Of a stretch of 64,000 nucleotides of DNA, positions 14,921-31,301 are shown piece after piece (within the stretch, counting starts at the first letter, position 1; each line of letters opens with the position of its first letter). Position numbers and translations under genes: made by a program. The notes below the pieces were generated by a model. The model was given only the letters and a program-made list of their open reading frames with translations. It did not search any database and was not told the DNA's origin. This DNA comes from Azolla pinnata (taxonomy: Eukaryota > Streptophyta > Polypodiopsida > Salviniales > Salviniaceae): positions 69,277-133,276 of the forward strand of contig JBBBWG010027867.1 in NCBI GenBank assembly GCA_037176905.1, in the 5' to 3' direction.

Positions 14921-17900
14921 ATGGCAAGAAGAGCAAGAGCAAGAGGAGGAGGAGGAGGAGGAGGAGGAGCAGAAGCAGGATTGATGGTGAAGATGATGAT
15001 GATGATGATGATGATGGTGGTGGTAGTGGGGGCTGCAGGAATCTTGTCACCGCCATCGCCAGACCTTCTTCCATCGATGCCCAAGCGACCTCCCTTCACG
15101 CTGCCTGCTCCTCTCCCGCCTCATCCTTCCATAACCCTACCTGCATTCCCCCCCACCACCGCCATAGCCGACAACCTCAACCCTGGCATCTCCACATCCC
15201 CCATATCCAATCACAGCAGCAATTCAGCCAACGATCAATCTTCTTCATCATCATCATCATCATCATCATCAGCGTCGTCTTCTTCTTCTTCCTCCTCGCA
15301 TCTCACCATTGCAGCCGTCTTGGCCGTCTTCGTCACCGTCTCTGCGCTCAGCCTGCTGTGCTTCCTCGTGTACCTGATCAAGCGGCAGAAGCAGCAGATG
15401 CAATGCCTCGGGCACCTCAAATCCCCGCTGCCCCATCCCGAGCGCTGCGCCGAATCCGGGGCCGATCCGAAACCCAGCTCCGCTCGACTCATAAGCGGCA
15501 GTCTTCAGCACTGGAGCGCCAAGGACATGCTGCCGAGCCCCAAGAACCCTCTGAGGAGGTGGTTCAAAGGTAGGTTTTTGTTTTGCCGCCGCCATATTAT
15601 CCAATTTCACAGCCAACGATCGATTCAAACAGGAATTTGGCAGCAGCCATGTATGAATGAGGATGGTTCTGTGATGAGGAGGAGAATCTGTGAGCATAGA
15701 TGGTAGCTTCAAGAGCTTCTAGGGTTTCTGTATTAGGGTTTTGTGACGGCATAAAGAGGTTTCAGCTGTTCTTTTTCTTTCTTTCCCTCCAAGTGTTGTC
15801 TCATGTGATAGCAGCCATGAATGAATGAGGATGGTTCTGTGATGAGGAGGAGAATGTGTGAGCACATAACATTTGGACATTGTAGTTTCAAGAGCTTCTA
15901 GGGTTTTGGCAGGGTTTTGTGAATGCATATTAGCACAAAGAAGGCAGTGGTGCTATCAGCTGTTTCTTCTTTCCCTCTAAGTGTTGTCTCATGTGATAGC
16001 AGGCAGCCATGAATGAGGATGGTCTCCAAGAGCTTCTAGGGTTTTGGTAGGGTTTTGTGAATGCATATTTTAGCATAAAGAGGGCAGGGGTGCAATCAGC
16101 TGTTTTCTCTTTCCCTCTAAGTGTTGTGATGGCAGCCATGAATGAGGATGGTTTCAAGAGCTTTTTGGGTTTTTTAAGTAGGGTTTTGTGAATGCATGTT
16201 AGCATAAAGAGGGCAGTGGTGCTATCAGCTGTGTTTTCTTTCCCTCTAAGTGTTGTCTCATGTGATAGCAGCCATGAATGAGGATGGTTTCGAAGAGCTT
16301 CTAGGGTTTTTTTAGTAGGGTTTTATCAATGCATATTACCATAAAGAGGGCAGTGGTGCTATCAGCTGTAGTGTTGTGATAGCAGCCATGAACGAGGATG
16401 GTTTCAAGAGCTTTTAGGGTTTTTTAAGTAGGGTTTTGTGAATGCATATTAGCATAACGAGGGCAGTGGTGCTATCAGCTGTTTTTTTTCTTTTCCCTCT
16501 AAGTGTTGTCTCATGTGATAGCAGCCATGAACGAGGATGGTTTCCAAGGGCTTCTAGGGTTTTTTTTTGGTAGGGTTTTTGTGAGTGTATAAAGAGGGCA
16601 ATGTGGGGTGGGTTTTCTGAATGCATATTAGCATAAACAGGGCAGTGGTGCTATCAGCTGTTTTTTCCTTTTCCCTCTTAAGTGTTTGTCTCATGTGATA
16701 GCAGCCATGAATTGAAGATGGTTTCCAAGAGCTTCTAGGGGTTTTTCAGTAGGGTTTTGTGAATGCATATTAGCATAAAGAGGGCAGTGGTGCTATCAGC
16801 AGTTTTTTCCTTTTCCCTCTGAAGTGTTTGTCTCATGTGATAGCAGCCATGAATTGAGGATGGTTTCCAAGAGCTTCTAGGGTTGTTTTTCAGTAGGGTT
16901 TTGTGAGTGTATAAAGAGGGCAATGTGGGGTGGGGTTTTGCTCAGAGCCAGGCGCATTCCGGAGGTTTCGGTATGCAGAGATCAAGAGGGCGACTGACGA
17001 TCTCAGCAGCGTGATAGGGAAGGGTGGGTTTGGGACTGTGTACAAGGCGAGGTTCGGAGATGGCTCCGCAGCTGCGGTGAAGCGCATGGCCCGTGCCTCT
17101 CGGCAGCGCGACAACCAGTTCTGCCGCGAGATGGAGTTCCTCGGCCGCCTCCATCACCGCCATCTCGTCACTCTCCGCGGCTTCTGCATCACCCGCACCG
17201 AGAGGTAAAATCTAAACCCTAACAAACCCTAATAAAACCCAACATCCTGTACCCCCTCCCCCCCCCCCATCATCTCTTGAAACCCTAATCGAGTTTCGAA
17301 CCAAGTCGGAGGCCACACCCTGAATCGCATCGCTAAGAAGATGAAAAGAGAGAGCTGTTTTTGATCTGCCAAAGATGCTGTTTTCCGATCGGAAAGCTCC
17401 TGTTTTCATCAGCCAAAGATGCTGTTTCCGATTTTGGGAGCTCCTGTTTTTCATCCGCCAAAGATGCTGTTTTCCGATTTGAAGCTCCTGTTTTGGATCT
17501 GCCAAATATGCTGTTTCCAATCGGAAGCTCCTGTTTACATCTGCCAAAGATGCTGTTTCCGATCGGAAGCTTCTGTTTTCATCTGGCAAAAATGCTGTTT
17601 CCGATCACAAGCTCCTGTTTTTTATCTGCCAAAGATGCAGTTTCCAATCGGAAGCTCCTGCTTTTGTCTGCCAAAGATGCTGTTTTGTTTGCCCCTGGGC
17701 ACCCCAGGGGCTTGCTTGTCTATCAATCCTGTCCGGAAATCCTCCGTGGCTTAAGATTCTCACAATTCTTCCTGCACCCCTTTTGCGTCTGCAGATTCTT
17801 GGTGTACGAGTTCATGGAGAATGGCAGCTTGAATGAGCATCTGCAAGGTAGGGTAACCTGTTCCTTACCACCACTGCTACTCAGTGCTTTTCTGCTGCCA

Positions 17901-20344
17901 GATTAGTCATCTCCTTCATTTTCATGATAGAATATAGTGCTGCAATGGCTCTTTCTTCTTTTCCCTTTTCTCTTTTTGGGAAATTGTGCATTGGGAAGGG
18001 GAGAGCCGAGGGGAATGGAATGGAGATTTCTGATTCAAATGGTCCCAAAGGAAAAAGAGAACACAAAGGAAGCACAAAAAGAAGGAAGGAAAAGAATTCC
18101 ATAGGTTGTTACTGTGTGACTAGCAAAAGCAGAAAGACTACACAGTATGCATCCATGCAAACAGTGGAACCCAAATTCAACTGCTGAAGGCCCAAACAAA
18201 ACACAACTGTTTTTGCAGCAGCATATCTGCATATGCAATATCTATGCTTAACACATATATGATACATATGCATAAACATGCCCATATCCAAAATGTACAT
18301 GTCAATGTTGCTTGCTGTTGCAGGACATAGCAAGACACCTTTGAGCTGGGACACAAGGATTCAAATTGCCATCGATGTTGCTGCTGCCTTGGTATGTGTG
18401 TATGTGTGTGTATGTCTGCAGGAAAATAGGTCTTTCAAATACTTGCCAGGGCTATACAACACATTTTCCAGCCTTTATATATGTATATATATGTGCCTCA
18501 TTCCATGTAGCTCTACCCCCAATGTCTGCCAAAGCTGCAAAATGACCTTGCTCCAGCAACATAGTTAAGCTTTGATTTTGCATGTCTTGGTTGCAATGAT
18601 CATTTCTAGGCGTCTTCTGATGCCATGCATACCTGTCAGTTTGGCCCATAATCACATCTGTCACTCTATTTCTCTGTCACGTATGGTTAGACCGGATGAT
18701 TTTGGAGCACCTAGGGGATAGCCTAAAATGTTCTCGGTTCAAAAACTCACATGGGCTGAGTGTGGTTCATAATTAGCGCTCATCGGCCATAATTTGCCCA
18801 CAACACAAGTAGGTAATCGGTCCCTATCACCTGAAGAATCGGGGTGTGGGGTTGAAAAACGTTACTGGTTACATACACGGCATGCTTTGTTTGATAGGCT
18901 GTCACTTGAAATTTCTGACAGTTACACTTTGTACAATCTCTCTGTGACAGGAATATCTGCATTTCTTCTGTGATCCCCCTTTGTGCCACAGGGACATCAA
19001 ATCCAGCAACATACTTCTGGATCAACATTTCTCTGCAAAGGTGAGAAAGAACACAGATTTTTCTTTTCTGAAAACTAAAAAACAAAAAAACTGATGTGCG
19101 GGAGATTTGTTGCTGAAGCACAACTGCAAACTGAAGAAGGGGCTGCCTGACAAAGAAATGGGTAGAAAATATTGTTGAAATTCCCAGCCCTGTACTGGAA
19201 TGTGTGCCTTGAAATGATCGCCGGGAAAAAGCTAATTCTTTTGTTTTGTTTTGTAGCGTTCTCTTGGAACATGTGATGCATTTTTTTGGCAGCTTTTTCA
19301 GTGCTAAAAAGAGGAGTGTAGAGTCCCTAGATTCATGTTTTCTGACATACATCTACATGATATGGAAGCACTGGTAGACCACATGTCACATACATTTTTT
19401 AATGAAATCTGCTTCCCTAGTCATCTAATTTAGGCTAAATTCTTCTTCCCTAGTAATCCAACTTAGACTATGTAAAAACTAAACCATCATTGTCACCCAT
19501 TTGAGATTGAATTGCAAGCTATATAACTCTGTAGAGCGAGGGGAGGGATTTGCAGGATCCATATGCCCTTGTGACAGGTTGCACTATGAGCCAGTGCTTG
19601 CTTATAAAGTGAGCACAACTGACTGAGAGAGAGAGAGTGAGAAAGAGAATGGCAGATGCAAAACTAAATAGGATGGGGATGAAGCAGGTAGCAGATTTCG
19701 GATTGGCGCACGCAACACCCATCTTACCAGCTTGCAACGAGGATGATCTGATGAGTACCGATGTGCGAGGGACTCCCGGTAAGACCCAAAAATCAAAAAA
19801 CAGAGAAAACCCTAATGCTTTCCATGAAGAATTCGAATGCTTCCTGGGTGGGATTGATTTTAAGAGCTGGCATTTTTGACTCTGGAATGCAGGATATTTG
19901 GATCCAGAGTATGTGGTAACGAGACAATTGACGGTGAAGAGCGACATTTACAGCTACGGAGTGTTGCTGCTCGAGCTCGTTACGGGTAGGGCTGCTGTGC
20001 AAGACCATCGCAACCTCGTGGCATGGGCACAGCCATATTTGGCATCCCTCGACGACGAAAATGGAGACTGCGTAGCCAAATTGGCCCTCATGGCTGATCC
20101 AGCAATCCAATCCTTGTTCGAGAGGGGTGATGCGGTGGCCTGCAAACAGCTGCTCAACATCGCTCGCCTTATACGCATGTGTACTGCAAAGGAAGCCAAA
20201 GCCCGGCCTTCCATCCGCCAAGTTCTTGCCCTCCTCTACGAGATTCGCCATCTCAAACTAGAGAGTGAAATCACTCCTAATCTTGGAGGGCATTCAGTGA
20301 GCTCCGATGCTCCGAGCCACCAAAAACCCCCCAGATTCTGCTGA
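14921..20344 (+). CDS. Receptor-like Ser/Thr protein kinase (At1g49730/At3g19300-like kinase domain)
   Basis: Single-pass membrane kinase, 551 aa, seven exons: 14921-15569, 16952-17204, 17795-17847, 18324-18391, 18951-19040, 19688-19778, 19893-20344; phases join. Residues ~22-42 are a signal-like segment built from poly-Met/poly-Val. Residues 43-126 are a Pro/Ser-rich ectodomain with no cysteine, LRR or lectin domain; ~128-153 is the membrane span, followed by a KRQKQ stop-transfer. The kinase (about 222-530) has its key residues intact: GKGGFGTV (239-246), K260, [13 protein letters not shown] (D356), VADFGLAH (D374), PEYVVT and [16 protein letters not shown], so it should be active. By memory the kinase is closest to Arabidopsis At1g49730/At3g19300; the short PERK-like ectodomain is unusual for that group, and an upstream exon cannot be excluded because of the nearby gap. 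Introns 1 and 2 contain minisatellites. Confidence 0.9.
15715..16935. repeat. Intronic minisatellite in kinase intron 1 (~8-9 units of 115-190 bp)
   Basis: The anchor gcagccatga occurs at 15811, 16003, 16132, 16268, 16382, 16521, 16701 and 16843. Each unit carries gagcttctagggttttgg- and gaatgcatattagcataa-type segments, gggcagtggtgctatcagct and tttccctctaagtgttgtct, with indels. The array fills most of the 1.38-kb intron and includes repeated CTAGGGTTTT motifs. Confidence 0.9.
17355..17700. repeat. Intronic minisatellite in kinase intron 2 (~42-bp unit, about 8 copies)
   Basis: Repeated ctgccaaagatgctgtttcc followed by gatcggaagctcctgttt, with unit length varying from about 40 to 46 bp. It is unrelated in sequence to the intron 1 array. 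It lies wholly between donor 17205 and acceptor 17794. Confidence 0.9.
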
Positions 20345-21022
20345 AACACTGTAACGTAACTCGGAAGCCTTTTGCTCTAAGGCTTCAATCCTTCGGAGAA
20401 TCCAAAAGAAATTGCTCACTGCTATGCAGGCCGAATCTTGTGTCTTGAATCACCAGATTGCTAATCATTTGTACTAAAAAATGAAATGCTTAACACTGTA
20501 ATACTACTTTGAAGCCTTGCTCTGTCTGGGCTTCAATTGTTCTGAGAATCTAAAAGAAATTACCCACTACTTGCAGTCCAAATCAACAGTTTGCGGCTGG
20601 CTCATTCGTACTAAAAATGGTATACAGCTTCAATCTTGTAATTTAACAGTGGCTATAGTCAGATTGCTCGTCATTTGTACTCCCTATGTTCATGGAAAGC
20701 ATTCCAAATATCACCAACGTTCACAACAAACATTGCACTTATCTAGCAAAATGGTTGATTTTGTCACAGCAATCAGCACCTATGCAGGAAAACAGAATTC
20801 AATCATGCCAATCACCCCATCATATACCACAAGGATGTTGAGAGTTCATTTCCCAAACAGGAACCTTCCATAGTTGGAAGAATGTTGAGGTAACAGACAT
20901 GAAAATGTATTTTGCTTTTTGTGGAAAAGAAGTCCGCAGCAAAGCTCCCATCGTATAATAAACCAATGAGAAAATATAGTCTGGGAGTTCAAAAAAAAAA
21001 GGATCTGTTTAACTGTATGGAC
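20345..21022. other. Convergent intergenic region with a small duplication
   Basis: Holds the 3' flanks of the kinase (+) and CDC48 (-). A ~90-bp segment (gaagcctt, then ggcttcaat, gagaatc, aaaagaaatt) is duplicated at about 20360-20440 and 20510-20580. No gene seen. Confidence 0.6.
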
Positions 21023-25285
<4,263 letters not shown>

Positions 25286-25415
25286 GGCGGGAGGAGTTTC
25301 TGAGCGGGGAGCGAGAGAACCTGCGAGGGCTGAGGCGTGTCGAGGAAGGAAGTCCCGAAGTCGCAGAAGGCGAAGAGCAGAGAGCAGAGAGCAGAGGAGT
25401 TGAGGCGATGTGAAG

Positions 25416-25503
25416 AAAAGGGGAAGAAGAAGAAGAAGAAGATGAAGAAGAAGAAGAAGAAATATCTCCTTCTTCTTCTTCTTCCTATTTCTTCTTCTTT
25501 TGT
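25416..25503. repeat. GAA/TTC inverted triplet tract upstream of CDC48
   Basis: About 45 bp of GAA repeats (with one GAT) are followed within ~10 bp by ~35 bp of TTC repeats, so the transcript or single strand could fold into a long triplet hairpin. It lies ~130-220 bp upstream of the CDC48 start codon. Confidence 0.8.
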
Positions 25504-25616
25504 GTTTCACACAACTTTGACATGGCATGGCATGCATGCATACATATGCTCACATCTGCACACATAGATACACATGCATACATGTGTCTCTGGAAGAAAC
25601 AGAAGAAGAAAAACAG

Positions 25617-26110
25617 ATGATGGTGATGGTGGTGGTGATGGTGGTGGTGATGGTGATGGTGATGGTGATGGTGGTGGTGATGATGATGGTGGGTGGTGAT
25701 GGTGATGGTGGGTGGTGATGATGATGATTATAATGAGTGGTGGTGATGGTGCTAATGATGTTGATGATGCTGATGTTGTTGTTGTTACTGCTGCTGCTGA
25801 TGATGATGATGATGGTGCTACTGCTGATGTTGCTGATGATGATGATGTTGCTGATGATGATGATGGTCGAGATGATGTTGATGATGTGGTGATGGTGGTG
25901 AGGTGATGACGGCGGCCTGTGATGGTGCTGAGGATCGAGATGATGGTGATTGCGGCGGTTAGGTGATGCTGATGGCGGTGGTGATGCTGATGATGAGATG
26001 ATGATGATGGCGGTGGTGATGCTGGTGATGAGATGATGGTGATGGTGATGCTAGTGATACTGGTGTTGATGATGATGGTGGTGGTGGTGGTGGTGATGGT
26101 GAGGTGATGG
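25617..26110. repeat. Degenerate GATGGT/GATGAT microsatellite block
   Basis: Almost 500 bp of gat/ggt/gct triplets (gatgatgatgatggtgct and similar). The open frames across it are an artefact of triplet composition. Confidence 0.95.
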
Positions 26111-27267
26111 TGGGGAGTGTTTTAGACAACTGTCGATGTCCGCTCAGGTAATCGATAAACGGTGTCAGGGTTTGTTTTGTTTTTGTTTTTTTCCGCCTTC
26201 GGAGACAGAAGATCGATAGCTTGGCGGACGGAATTCCTAATCGTCTTGATAACACGATTTCGGTTACACCGTGCCTTCTGACGATATATAGATCAGAGGC
26301 CCCAATTCCTTGGCTTCTCTGCATAGTTGACCATTCCAATTGGCTCCTCATGAAGTTTACGCCTGGAATCGCGCCTTCAGTTTTCTTGCGACCAGAAATC
26401 ACCCCCTCATCTCTCTACGACTCGCTTCTACCATGCACTGACGGAGTATGGATGGAGGGCAATAAGGGCCCCTTCAATGCGAGGGTCTCTCGATTCGATT
26501 CGATCCGGCTCCATACGGCAACCTGGTTTTTATTGAACATGTGAATAAATGCATATACCTACTGACCCCCAAAATATCGAAAAGAGAGAAAAGTCATCTG
26601 AATCGAGAGATCGATCCAGACTCTATCGTGTTGACGATAAGCTACCGAAGAAGGGGAACCCCCATAACCTGCCCCAAAGAACATCGCAGAGAAAAAAGTG
26701 GTATGAATTAAGATCGATCCAAACTCTCGTCGTGTTGACGATAAGTTATCGAAGGGGAACTCCATAACCTATCGACTACGCTAATCGATTGAATCAAAGC
26801 CCATCCAAGCTTCCAAAGACTCTTTTACCGGAAGAGTGAAGATACCATACAGCTTGTATCATGAATGGATCCATTCAGAAAATCTCAACAGAGTTGCAAA
26901 CGAAGCCGAATATGCAGAAACCAAATTCCAATAGCACATGCAGCCATGTAGCCTCCATATCATCATTGAGTAGATTCATTGTTGACAACATTGTGTTTCA
27001 CAGGTAACAAATATAACTTCATTAACCACTGAAAAAATCACATTAATAGAGAAATGGAAGTACTAATCCCAACACTAACCTTATGGGGAAGGTAAATATT
27101 TATAGTGAAGTACCAACATGCAAAATCCATATCCTGTCTGAATGTATATATACCCTGGACTTTTGTTACAACTGTCTCAGATTTTACCTCAGTAGAAATA
27201 CAAAGTGTTGTTATACATGGAAGTGTTATAGCCTTCCCCCCCACCCCCCACTCACACATGATTGCCG

Positions 27268-30200
27268 TCAAGCGCATTTTTGAAGTGAACCATCTTTCTT
27301 CTTTAACTTCCAGCATGACCTGTACACATCTTTTGTAATGGAGCTCAATGGTTGGGTACTCTTCAGCCATGGCATTCTCCAACAGATGCACAATGCAGTC
27401 CATTTACCAAAGCAAACCTGTCCATGTCAAGAATGTGTTAGATTTCATAGGTAGTTAGATGTGGCACTTTCTTTCATGAAAGCTACAACATACATGCCTG
27501 TCATGCTCAGCTTTTCGTCTTAGGCTTCTGAGTAATCACAAGTTGTCTACACTAAGTTCCTGCAAAACTTGCATGCAAAGGAAAAAAAATGAAGTTCCGG
27601 ATGATGCGGCTTTATTTTCAACGACTTTTCAAGATCCGAGTCCTTATGTTGCACGATTCCCTTATATGGAACCCTCCGAAATTATGCCCCTTTGATCATG
27701 AATGGAGTAGCTTTCAGCAGCTTGGAGCTCGAAACATAACATTGCTTGCCAGGATTGTTTAGGTCACTTTGATAACCATCCGTCATTTCGGCAGGCTGCA
27801 TAAAACAGCTAGGAACAACTTACTACACATACTGTTGAGCACACAACCATGACGGTAAAATAGAATCCTCATTACCAGCTCGCTCCCATTCAATGATAGG
27901 ATCACTGAGCCTGGTGAACCGTTAACAGCTTCATTCCATCCTGTTGAATCACCAGGTGCGTTAGTCACCCTAAATAATGTCACCACAATTCCATCAGGAT
28001 CCAAACATTTACCCAGCAGTATTCACTTACTTTGAGAAAGAAATTCAGCTATCCATTTGTGTCTTAAAGGTGCAGAATAGACAAGAAAGTCATCAGGTCC
28101 AGTTCCAGCATCACTATCATCCTTCAAGTCCATGCACCCTGAAGAAAGCATTTTTCGCAAAAGAAACTGATAAGCCAATACCACGGAGTGTCTAGTTTAC
28201 GTAAACCGAGAAAGTGATTACCTGAATTGCAGCTTAGACCCCTGTTCGAGAGCGTAGGAGCTGCACGTTCATTGACATCAATGTAAAGAGAACTACTACG
28301 GTTCACAGGACGCCACATTTTTGTTTCCCCCGACCTAGACAAAACTGTGCCTGTGATTTTAGTAGATGGTTGACGCTTAGCTTCCTCCACGTGATATTCT
28401 TGATTTTCCTTGCCTTCTAGATTGACATGGATGGAGCTCTTTATCGATTTCCCATCTTTGTCACAATCCTTAGAAAATGAAGACTGAATAGCGACATTCT
28501 CGTGCAATGCATGTAATGATTCTTCACCAGCAGTGACATAAAATGAGTTATGCACATCTTCGCTTGCATTAACTTCCATCTTTTGTGTTACTTCGTCAAC
28601 ATTCGCATACACTGCTGAGTTTCCTCCAAAACCAAGATCAATTGAAGGAAGAAAGAATGGAACATTCAAAGAACCAATCACAACAGATTTGACCGGAGGG
28701 TCTTTTGCATAGAGAAAACAGTCTGGACATGCCACTTGAGAAAGCCTTGCATGACTGCATACTTCAGCACCACAAAACTCAGATGATGGGCAGATATCAG
28801 AATCTGGTGCACTTTTGGGAAGGGGGTTTATAGTGGTTGAATTAGAACCATGGGTGGTTGTATCGGCGATAGTTGTTGAAGTATTTGATGCATCATAATC
28901 AGGATTCCTTTGATCCTGCAATCCAACCTCAGAAGATAATACTTCACCATTATTTGAGACGCTTGTTGGTATCTTCCTTGCCCAAATTTTATGTTTCATA
29001 CCTCTCGAAGAAGGGTAATTGTTTTTTATACTTTTAACAGGGTAATATGGCCTAATTTCTGTAGCAGTTTGTGCGGTACTGCCATCATGCGCATCCATAT
29101 TTGTCCCAAGTAAATCTCTGAGACTGCCATCAACAAGTAGCTTCTTTGAAATGCTAATGAGTTTTCCACTTTCCATGCACTTCTTCTGTTTCAGAGAATA
29201 TCTGTGCTTTGAAGCAGAGATAACCCTTGGTATTGACACATTCTCACCAACATACATTTCCTGCTTCTGCATCATCTGTGACTCTTCAGCATCCTCAGTT
29301 CTCATCTTAGATTCATTCTTACAATCTTCTTTTTCCATTAAGCTCAGGGAAGCACCTGTTTCTTCCACTTTATCATGATTCTCTATGGTGGTATCAGCAT
29401 TAGACATACCAAATTCATATTGCATGTGATTGAGCCTGTCATACAAATTTTCATGTGCATTATCTACCGGAGATGATCGTAAATCTTTAACAAAACTCTT
29501 TCCTGGAGCACAATCGGGAGTTTTCTCTTCATCCATGTCATCATTATGAACGCTTGCTTGGCCTGTAAGAAAATATGAATGCTTCAGATCCTTCGTCCTC
29601 AGTTTCTTCTGTCGTGCCTTCTTAAATTTTTTCTTGTCCCGGATCTCCACTTGTCTGATTATGGGCCAGAATAACAGCAGCGACTCTAAGCACACTAAAC
29701 ATCTGCATAAACATATTCAGAAATATACTTAAACAATTAGTTATACTTACTTTCTCTGTGATGCTTCCTCTTCTTCAACCAGGGCAGACTGATAACGCAA
29801 CGCTTCTTCATCCTTACGCATAATAAAAGCATTGACCTGGATCCAAACATTCACGCTTAGCATACCAGAAAGAGAACATGTTCTGATGGATCAAGGATAA
29901 CCCATGATTGGCTATAATATCAAAAATCACAAATCAACACAATACTGAAGGACGTATTCACATATCATAGCCGATGAGGCTTGAAATGTACACAGATTGC
30001 ACTTGAAATCGACATGATATGGCTTGCAGGGCTGCCACCATATCTAGCTAACTCTTAGTTATGCATGATGACGCAAACATAGATGAAGGATTTAAAAACG
30101 TAAACCCAAAAGAATTTTCAAAAGGCACTCACCAAGCTGTACTCCACAAGAAACCCAAGAGAAGCTACTAAATTCTTTAATTCCAGTCCAACTTTTCCAG

Positions 30201-31301
30201 CATCACCCTCAAATACATATCGGTACATGGAAGAAAGGCCAAAGGATGGGAATGTTTTTTCACTTGACTCGTCAAGTATTTTGAATAGCTCCAAAGATGT
30301 AATGGAAAGCCTTGATGACTTGTTTCGAACAAGCTCCTGCATTCAACAACAACATGGATAAGATGGTCTACCTCTCTAAACCTTCCACATAACTACCAAA
30401 ACTAAAGATACTTTCTCCTATCAATATCTAGACACTTACTAATAACATTGCCCCAGCCTTAACATATGCATGGGGCAGAGCAAAAACACTTGGCTGCTGC
30501 AATAGATGACTAAGAGCTGTAGTGATGTTTTCTTTCGACAAATCCTAAAAACGAGATTAAGATAATGAATTTGTCAGACACTAATTGCAGTGAAGATATA
30601 AAATTATAGAAATGAAATCTACCTCCAAATCTGGACTTTTATTTACCACAATGTTGTTGGCCTCTTCTGGACAAAGCTGTTACAGTGGCAGCACAAAAGA
30701 CTATTTACTTATTGTAAGTTGAAAATACAAGTAGGAAATAAATTATCTGATACGGCAAGGACCCACATTGTCCCAGAAGGTGGCTAACTGATGCCTTCGA
30801 GAAGCTGATTCCTCCTGCAAGTGGTTAGGATAAAAAGAAAAACAATACCTTTTCAAGATTTCGAACATCAGAAGTGATCAAAGAAAAAAAATCAAAATAT
30901 AAAGTAACCTTTTCCCCACTCAAAGGTCGACGATGGATCATCCGAAGATGCCTTCTATGATTCAAAGGTGAGCAAAAGTCCAAGCAGCATTTTTCACACT
31001 TAAACATCTGTACTTTGGAGAAGGGCATGAAAGGCCAACCCATAATGTTGGCTGAGCAGCCATTGCTGGTGGTTGAGTTTGAATTGGAACGAGATGGAGA
31101 GCTATTCATGTAGCGAGATGTACTCTTTAGACCCGTGCATGCGTCTGATAGGTTGAAAGTATCCAATGATTGAAACCAATGAATGGGATTTTCAGCTGAT
31201 TTCGTGAAAGCAGAACATGGCTCTTTCGATGTGGCTTTTCTAAAAAGGATATCCCAAGGCTCACAAATATCTTTTGGCCTTGTGCTAGAACCAAACGACA
31301 T
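27268..31301 (-). CDS. Plant C2H2 zinc-finger protein with conserved helical region
   Basis: Ten exons: 30909-31301, 30767-30814, 30623-30676, 30440-30544, 30133-30336, 29751-29836, 28222-29654, 28031-28138, 27876-27940, 27268-27417 (last one tentative); ~881 aa. Residues 100-123 form one classical finger, C102-x2-C105-x12-H118-x4-H123, within MFKCEKCCLDF. It is followed by a conserved plant region (ESASRRHQLATFWDN, ALPHAYVKAGAMLL, SLELFKILDESSEKTFPSFG, YVFEGDAGKVGLELKNLVAS, DEEALRYQSALVEEEEASQR) and a Lys-rich stretch (RDKKKFKKARQKKLRTKDLK). This layout matches, from memory, Arabidopsis At5g54630/At4g27240-type proteins of unknown function. Exon 7 is long and disordered, rich in Ser/Asn/Glu. 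Likely nuclear nucleic-acid binding (inference). The final 49-residue exon keeps phase but I cannot match it to the family, so the C-terminus may differ. Confidence 0.82.

Larger units (their letters stand above)
25286..27267. other. CDC48 upstream DNA and low-complexity trinucleotide DNA, no gene
   Basis: Includes the CDC48 promoter, a GAA/TTC inverted tract (25416-25503) and the GATGGT-rich tract (25617-26110). A short local duplication with cgtgttgacgataag lies around 26600-26770. Frames in this stretch are compositional artefacts; I recognise no product. Confidence 0.6.

Noticed and set aside
25527-26402. Met/Val, Asp-rich and His-rich frames
   Set aside because: Pure products of GAT/GGT triplet repeats.
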